Assembly: GCA_002328835.1 (NCBI GenBank)
Contig: DCWN01000005.1
Location: 1-48,968, forward strand
Direction: 5' to 3'
Source of the DNA: Acidobacteria bacterium UBA2161
GTDB lineage: Bacteria; Acidobacteriota; Vicinamibacteria; Vicinamibacterales; UBA823
Length of the DNA: 48,968 nt
Of the stretch, positions 43,698 to 48,968 are shown in pieces. A program made the position numbers and the translations under genes. The notes beneath the pieces were generated by a model, which worked only from the letters and a program-made list of their open reading frames with translations, did no database searches and was not told the DNA's origin. Within the stretch, counting starts at the first letter, position 1. Every line of letters starts with the position of its first letter.

Positions 43698-44547
43698 CAG
43701 CCGGAACGTCCTCGGCCGTCTGCGGCCCGATCGTCAGGTAGTGCACGAGACTCGACAAGACGCCGAACCCGAGCACATAGGCCCCGATCCGCTTGAGTGC
43801 GCCCAGGCCCGTGAGCGGCGCGGGGCTGGCGGTGGGGGTCGCGGGCAGCCGGTAGTCGGCCAGACGATCGCCGTGTGGCACCACGTACATCATGTGCGTG
43901 CCCCCGATCCCGGCGGGATTGTAGGTCACTGGGTTCTCGAACCCGCGCCGCCGCAGGAGATCGACCTTCTGGTCGGCCAGCGCGAGCATGTCCTCCTTGC
44001 TGCCCCAGGAGATGGCGTGCGTCGGGCAGGTCTTCACGCAGGCCGGCTCGAGGCCGGCATCGACGCGGTCGACGCACATGTTGCACTTGTAGACCTTCTT
44101 CGTGTCGCGGTCGAAGCGTGGAATGTCGAACGGACATCCGGTCACGCAGTACTGGCAGCCGATGCACCGGTCTTGGTTGATGTCGACGATGCCGTTCTCG
44201 TACTGGACGATGGCACCCGGCGCCGGGCAGGCATAGAGGCAGCCCGGCTCCTCGCAGTGCAGGCAGGCGTCCTTCGTGATGAGCCACTGGAGCCGGCCGC
44301 TCATCTCGACTTCATCGAAGCGCATGAGCACCCAGGTGTGAGCCGAGAGGTCCTGGTGACTCTGATAACTGCCGAAGTTCGCCGTGGGCTCGACCTTCAG
44401 GTCGTTCCACTCCTTGCACGCGACCTCGCAGCCCTTGCACCCGATGCAGCTGCCGATGTCGATGAGCTTGGCGTACTCCGGCGTCGAGCGGATGCCCGGC
44501 GCGGGCGACGTGGCGGCCGAGGTGCGTCTGATCGACAGCGTGCTCAT
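43687..44547 (-). CDS. fdnH: Formate dehydrogenase iron-sulfur subunit
   Basis: A 286-residue ferredoxin-type subunit with four 4Fe-4S motifs: CIGCKGCEVACKEWN, CLHCEEPGCLYACP, CIGCQYCVTGCPFD and CNMCVDRVDAGLEPACVKTCP. A C-terminal transmembrane helix (RIGAYVLGFGVLSSLVHYL) anchors it next to the cytochrome b subunit. Its ATG overlaps the fdnG stop (ATGA), a classic coupled pair. Confidence 0.96.
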   Translation of the reverse strand: MSTLSIRRTSAATSPAPGIRSTPEYAKLIDIGSCIGCKGCEVACKEWNDLKVEPTANFGSYQSHQDLSAHTWVLMRFDEVEMSGRLQWLITKDACLHCEEPGCLYACPAPGAIVQYENGIVDINQDRCIGCQYCVTGCPFDIPRFDRDTKKVYKCNMCVDRVDAGLEPACVKTCPTHAISWGSKEDMLALADQKVDLLRRRGFENPVTYNPAGIGGTHMMYVVPHGDRLADYRLPATPTASPAPLTGLGALKRIGAYVLGFGVLSSLVHYLTIGPQTAEDVPADEH

Positions 44548-47534
44548 ACGGCTTCCACGTTCACGAGAAATGCCTTGAACTCTGGGCAGCTGGTGTTGGC
44601 GTCACCGATGAACGGCGTCAGCTGGTTGGCCATCGCGCCCTGGGTGAGGCCGACGAATCCCCAGTGCACCGGCACCCCGACCGTCCAGACGGTCTGCCCG
44701 TTCACCGTCAGCGGGCCGATTCGCTTCGTGACGATGGCCGTGCCCTGGACCTCGCCGCGGCGCGACCAGACACGCACCTGACCGCCGTTGGCGATCCCCT
44801 TTTCGGCCGCAAGCCCCTCGGGCACTTCGACGAAGAAGTCGGGCATCGCCTCGACCAGGTACGGCACGTTGCTCGTGACGAAGTGCTCGCGCTCGACGAC
44901 TCGGTAGATCGTGCAGGGGTAGGGATAGGCGGAGCGGTCGGCCTCCTGGGCGAGCGTGTCCCTGACGCCGTCATACCAGCGGAGGACGGGGTTGATCGCC
45001 ACCTGCTCGTGGAGGATGTTGCCGGTGGGGCTCTCCACCGGCTCGTAGTGCTCGGGGATCGGACCGTCCTTGAGCAGGGGGCTGAACAGCCTGGCGACGC
45101 CTTCCTCGGTCATGATGAACGCACCTACCGCGTCGGGGCGCGTCGTGCGGCCGTAGTCGGGCACGTCACCGATCCACTCCCGGCCGTTCCACGCGATGCC
45201 GGCGCGCGCACCCTCCCACGCGGCGCCGGCTTGATCCGCGGAGGCCCGGTTGTAGAGCACGCGGCGGTTGAGCGGCCAGCTCCAGGCCCAGCCGTGGTGC
45301 ATGCCGAGGCCGGTCGGATCTTCGGTCGAGCGCCGCGCCATCTGATTCCCTGCCTCGGGGTAGCTGCCGCAGTAGAGCCAGTTGCCCGACGCGGTGGAGC
45401 CGTCGTCCTTCAGCTCCCCGAATGAGCCGAGACGCCGGCCGCTGGCCAGATCGTGGCCGTTGATCTCCTGCGCCAGCTCGGGCAGCGTCGGCTCGCGCGG
45501 ATTCAGGTAGTTCCAGGTCAGGGCCTGGATCGGCTCGTCGTAGGCGCCGCCCTCGGCGGCATACAGGTCCTTCACCCGCCAGAACAGCTCCGAGAGGACC
45601 CGCGTGTCCGACCGGACGCCGATCGGCGGATCGATCGCCTTCTCCTTCCACTGGGCCCAGCGACCGCTGTTCGTGAAGGAACCGTCTCGCTCGATCCAGT
45701 GGGTCGTCGGCAGATACAGCACCTCGGTGTCGATCGCCGCGGGGTCCATGCCCGGCGCCTTCCAGAATTCCGCGCTGTCGAGCATGAACGGGTCGATGAC
45801 GACCTTCCACTTCAGCTTCGCCATCGCGGCCTGCAGCCGCGACACGTCGGGGCCGGCCAGCAGCGGGTTGAAGCCCAGCGCGATGAAGCCCTCGAGGTTG
45901 CCCTGATGCGCCTGGTCCCAGATGGAGAGCCAGGTTGCGTCCGCGTCGGTCTTGCCGAGGTAGTGGTAGCCGAACTCGTTGTCGGGCTGCGCGCGGTCGC
46001 CGAACCACGCCTTGAGCTGCGAGACGAAGAACTTCGGATAGTTGCCCCAGTAGTTCAGCGTCTCGCGCACGAGAGGTCGCGGGGTGGCGTCGTCGAGATG
46101 TTCCGCCAGCGAGGTTTGGGCCGGCTCGGGCACGCGAAGGTAGCCGGGCAGGATGCCGGCCACGATCGCGTGGTCGGTCGCGCCCTGCACGTTGGCGTGG
46201 CCGCGCAGCGCGTTGATGCCGCCGCCCGGCCGGCCGATGTTACCCAGCAGCAACTGCAGGATCGCGCCGGTGCGGATGATCTGGCTGCCGACCGTGTGCA
46301 TCGTCCAACCCACGGCGTACATGACCGTCCCGACGCGGTCGGCGGTGCCGGTCGAGCAGACGATGTCGGCGATCCGCAGGAAGGCCTCCTCCGAGCACCC
46401 GGTGATGTCGGCGACGCGGGCGGGCGTGTAGCGGTCGAAATGGGCCCTGAGGAGTTGGAAGACGCACCGGGGATGCTCGAGCGTCGGGTTGCGACGGGCG
46501 TAGCCGTCGGCATCTCGCTCGTACTCCCAGGAGGCGGCGTCGTACCGATTGGCCGCCGCGTCGAATCCGGAGAACAGGCCGTCCTCGAACGAGAAGCGAT
46601 CGCTGACGAGGAACGAGGCATTCGTGTGCGCGCGCACGTAGTCGGCGTGGTGGAGGTCGTTCGTGAGGATGTGCCTGACGAGCCCGCCGAGCAGGGCGAT
46701 GTCGGAGCCCGGCCGGATCTGCAGATGGTCGTCGGCGACCGCCGACGTGCGCGTGAACCGTGGGTCGATCGTGACGAGCCGCGCACCATGCGTGTTGCGC
46801 GCTTCGAGCGCCCACTTGAAGCCGCAGGGGTGGTTCTCCGCGGGATTGGCCCCCATCACCAGGACGACGTCGGCGTTCTTGATGTCCTTCCAGTGGTTGG
46901 TCATCGCGCCGCGCCCGAACGTGGCGGCCAGACTGGCCACCGTGGGGCTGTGTCATATGCGGGCCTGATGGTCGATGTAGACGAGTCCCATCGCCCGCAT
47001 CGTCTTGGTGATGAGGTAGGCGTCCTCGTTGGCGACGGTCGCGCTGCCGACCCAGGCGATGCCCTCGCAGCGATTGACGGTGCGCCCGGCCTCGTCGTGC
47101 TCGACGAAGCTGGCGTCGCGCGCCTCCTTGAACCTCCGAGCGAACCGGTCCATCGCATCGTCCCAGGAGATCTCGCGCCATGTCGACGCACGAGGGTCGC
47201 GGATCATCGGCGACGTCCGCAGCCGAGGGCTGATGGCCAGCTGCATCTGGGAGGCGCCTTTGGGGCAGAGCGTTCCGCCGTTGATTGGGTTGTCGGGATC
47301 GCCCTCGACGTGGATGACCGTCGGCGTCGTGTTGAGCCCACCGCTGCCGTGGACGTAGGCGATCGTGCCGCAGCCGACGGCGCAGTACGGGCAGAGGGTC
47401 CGGTACTCGCGGGCGTTGCGGATCTTGAGTTGGCGGACGGCGGCGTACGCAGGGGTGAGGTCGAATCCGAGCGCGCTGAGGGCGAGCCCGCCGGCGGTCG
47501 AAGCCTTCAGAAAGCCGCGTCGCGAGACGTCCAT
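44544..47534 (-). CDS. fdnG: Selenocysteine formate dehydrogenase large subunit; TGA at 46953-46955 read as Sec194
   Basis: A 996-residue molybdo/tungsto-pterin enzyme read through one TGA. It has a Tat signal (SRRGFLK, residues 4-10), a 4Fe-4S motif (C48, C51, C55, C90), then DHQARI-Sec-HSPTVASLAATFGRGAMTNHW, which matches the E. coli FdnG/FdoG active site. Later segments bind bis-MGD. It oxidises formate to CO2 in the periplasm and sends electrons to quinone through FdnH and FdnI. A SECIS-like hairpin starts 11 nt after the TGA. Operon order fdnG-fdnH-fdnI-fdhE with overlapping starts. A TATAAT box lies about 90 bp upstream. Confidence 0.97.
46923..46941 (-). promoter_or_regulatory. SECIS-like hairpin of fdnG mRNA
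   Basis: Minus strand GGTGGCCA-GTC-TGGCCGCC: an 8-bp stem with one U-G pair and loop GUC, starting 11 nt past the TGA. The distance and the G in the loop fit bacterial SelB-binding elements. Confidence 0.7.
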
Positions 47535-47620
47535 GGCGTCGATTCTGCGACCGCGCTCCTCGGCTCATGGCTGGACCGGCCAGATCGACGGGGTGCGGTC
47601 ATGGTCGCGTGCGTGCCGGG

Positions 47621-47626
47621 ATTATA
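47621..47626 (-). promoter_or_regulatory. Predicted -10 box of the formate dehydrogenase operon
   Basis: Minus strand TATAAT in the 250-bp divergent region between fdnG and the parA-like gene. It is about 86 nt before the fdnG ATG. No clear -35. Confidence 0.45.
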
Positions 47627-47667
47627 CTGGATGGCCTCGGCCCGCCCGCGAGTCTCTGACGGCGCGG

Positions 47668-47697
47668 TTGCCGATGCCACGGCGGCTGCAGTACTAT
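47668..47697 (+). promoter_or_regulatory. Predicted promoter of the parA-like gene
   Basis: TTGCCG (47668-47673) and TACTAT (47692-47697), spacing 18 bp; the ATG at 47785 follows 87 nt later. Confidence 0.4.
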
Positions 47698-47784
47698 TCA
47701 ACAGGAGTGCGCGCGTTCGAGACGGCGCGCCGGCGATGGCTTGCCCGCGACCACACTCGATCGACTTGTACCATTCTGCACCGA

Positions 47785-48587
47785 ATGTCCGCCACGATCG
47801 TTGCCATCGCCACACACAAGGGGGGAGTCGGCAAGACCGTCATCACGATGGCACTGTCGGCGGCGTTCGCCCGCGCCGGTCAGCCGGCGCTTGTGGTCGA
47901 CATGGATCCGCAAGGGCACGCCTCGATTGGGCTTGGTGTCGAAGTGCTCGACGACGAGTTGACGCTGCGCGACTTTTTTCTCGACGGGTCGACGCCGATC
48001 GACAAGCTGATTCGAGAGACCCACGTGAAGGGGCTGCACGTCCTGCCCTCGAACATTCGGCTGGCCCCGGTGGTGCAGTCGCTCTACATGCGGCCGCGCC
48101 GTGAGGAGATGTTGCGTCGTGGCCTGGCGTCGGTCAGGCAGCACTATTCCTACGTCTTCATCGATTGTCCGCCGGCACTGGGCGTGTTGACCGAGACCAG
48201 CCTGTCGGCCGCTGACCTTGTCATCGTGCCCTGCCAGATGGAGGCCCGCGCAGTCGATGGCCTCGTGGACCTACTCGAAATGGTTTCGCTGATCCGGGGG
48301 CCGTCATTCGACGCCTGGCGGATCCTGCTTACCGCGTGGATACGCGGAAGACCGTCACGAACGATGCGGTCATGGCCGAGCTCGAGCCCTGAACTGATCG
48401 GATTCTGACGACCCGCATTCCGGTGTCGGAACCCCTGAATCAGGCGCAGATCGAGCGAACGGATATCTTCGCGTTCGATCCGCTAAGCACCGGCGCGAAG
48501 GCCTTCGAGGAACTGGCGCTGGAGTTGTACGAGGACGGGTCCTATCCGCGCGGCGGCGACCGGAGGCATGGCCCGGATGGCGACTAA
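47785..48587 (+). pseudogene. ParA-family ATPase gene with a frameshift and an in-frame TGA
   Basis: The first 183 codons encode a ParA/MinD-type ATPase: deviant Walker A HKGGVGKT, switch I DMDPQGHASIG, and Walker B FIDCPPALG. After LLT (about 48333) the frame runs into unrelated residues and stops at 48406. Moving one base restores RVDTRKTVTNDAVMAELEP. Then a TGA (48390-48392) stands where Trp would be expected, and the same frame continues TDRILTTRIPVSEPLNQAQIERTDIF to a TAA at 48585. One lost C near 48333 and one TGG-to-TGA change explain both. This could be decay or sequence error. Confidence 0.75.
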
Positions 48588-48968
48588 GCGCAAGCGGCTC
48601 ATCGAGCGAGCCAAGAGCCGGGTTCGCGCGAAGGCCGGTGGTCGGCTGAAGCCGGGTGATTTCTCTCCCGTAGCGACGGCCAAGTCCGGCGTGGACCCCA
48701 CGGCGAAACCGGAGGCCCCCGAAGCGCCTCAGTCGATGGTTGCTGATCAGGCGTCTCCACCCCCGGCGGTCGACACGTCGACTCCACCGGTCGCGCCCGC
48801 GACGGAAGTGAAGAAGCCGTCGCGCGCAGCGAAGCGGCGGTCGCCGAGAGCGAAGAAGAAGCCGCCGCGGATCAAGCCGCTACCGCCGTTCGAAGTGCCG
48901 CCGCCGGTCGAGGCGCCGCCGGTGGCCGAGACACCGCCGCCGGTCGAGGCACCGCCGGTGGCCGAGAC
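48568..48968 (+). CDS. Lys/Arg/Pro/Ala-rich protein, incomplete at window end
   Basis: An open frame of at least 133 codons, starting at ATG 48568 inside the 3' end of the parA-like gene (alternative ATG 48577) and running off the window. The N-terminus is strongly basic (KRKRLIERAKSRVRAKAGGR), followed by Pro/Ala/Thr-rich linker, another basic patch (KKPSRAAKRRSPRAKKKPPR) and Pro-Val-Glu-Ala repeats. Such chains often tether DNA or a cell structure to a ParA partner. No recognised domain is visible yet. Confidence 0.6.
   Translation, partial: MARMATKRKRLIERAKSRVRAKAGGRLKPGDFSPVATAKSGVDPTAKPEAPEAPQSMVADQASPPPAVDTSTPPVAPATEVKKPSRAAKRRSPRAKKKPPRIKPLPPFEVPPPVEAPPVAETPPPVEAPPVAE
48898..48968 (+). 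repeat. Tandem 36-bp coding repeat
   Basis: Two near-identical 36-bp units encode PPPVEAPPVAET; the second unit is cut by the window edge. The units differ by a silent g/a change. Confidence 0.75.

Noticed and set aside
45453..48104. 883-codon plus-strand frame across fdnG and into parA
   Set aside because: Antisense of the formate dehydrogenase gene; composition is an artefact of codon bias in high-GC DNA.
48390..48392. Sec at the TGA in the parA-like gene
   Set aside because: Trp is the expected residue there, a frameshift precedes it and no SECIS-like hairpin follows.

Overview
High-GC bacterial DNA with dense, mostly short-spaced genes on both strands. It most likely comes from an Acidobacteriota genome, perhaps Vicinamibacteria-like. 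The main pointers are a VWFA-related protein of the type typical of that phylum, the HlyD/ABC-ATPase/NtrC-type regulator arrangement, many exported versions of normally cytosolic enzymes, and TATAAT-like -10 boxes close to start codons. The lineage is an inference; no rRNA is present. The bacterium uses selenocysteine: two genes have an in-frame TGA at the exact catalytic position, each followed by a SECIS-like hairpin.

Layout. 1-4.1 kb: PilZ protein, single-domain response regulator, GreA, patatin-fold membrane protein lacking the catalytic Ser, and a Cys/Met-metabolism PLP enzyme. 4.1-10 kb: DHH phosphoesterase, VWFA protein, UvrB and two small envelope proteins. 10.05-14.4 kb: tRNA-Val(CAC), then a nucleobase/pentose-phosphate group (upp, exported amidohydrolase/deaminase, hpt, rpiB-like, deoC). 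At about 14.38 kb deoC meets, tail to tail, a sigma54-type regulator that has lost its DNA-binding domain. 14.4-18 kb (minus strand): HlyD adaptor, MacB/LolD-type ATPase and that regulator, preceded by a near-consensus sigma54 promoter. 18-23.5 kb: aldehyde dehydrogenase, HAD hydrolase, AIM24-like protein, class III aminotransferase and small proteins.

23.6-33.6 kb: exported selenocysteine peroxiredoxin, a 54-aa TatA missed by simple ORF length cut-offs, a Tat-type flavin-reductase-like protein, a DASS transporter, a lipoprotein hydratase, GDPD, FxsA, an alpha/beta hydrolase, a sodium:solute symporter with a 48-aa partner, a small XRE regulator and a tandem PspC protein. 33.7-42.2 kb: ornithine cyclodeaminase family enzyme, exported proteins of unknown function, a very large NHL/beta-propeller secreted protein split by an in-frame TGA near its N-terminus, a small membrane protein and a methyltransferase. 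42.2-47.5 kb: a complete selenocysteine formate dehydrogenase operon (fdnGHI-fdhE). 47.8 kb to the end: a damaged parA-like gene followed by a Lys/Arg/Pro/Ala-rich protein that runs off the window.

Beyond genes, the window holds two families of structured intergenic repeats, each with two copies. The more striking one (6677-6754 and 22703-22868) has a 49-nt core of identical length, with covarying stems around conserved single-stranded blocks. Both copies sit next to a stop codon in the same orientation relative to the preceding gene. This is the best candidate here for an undescribed element.
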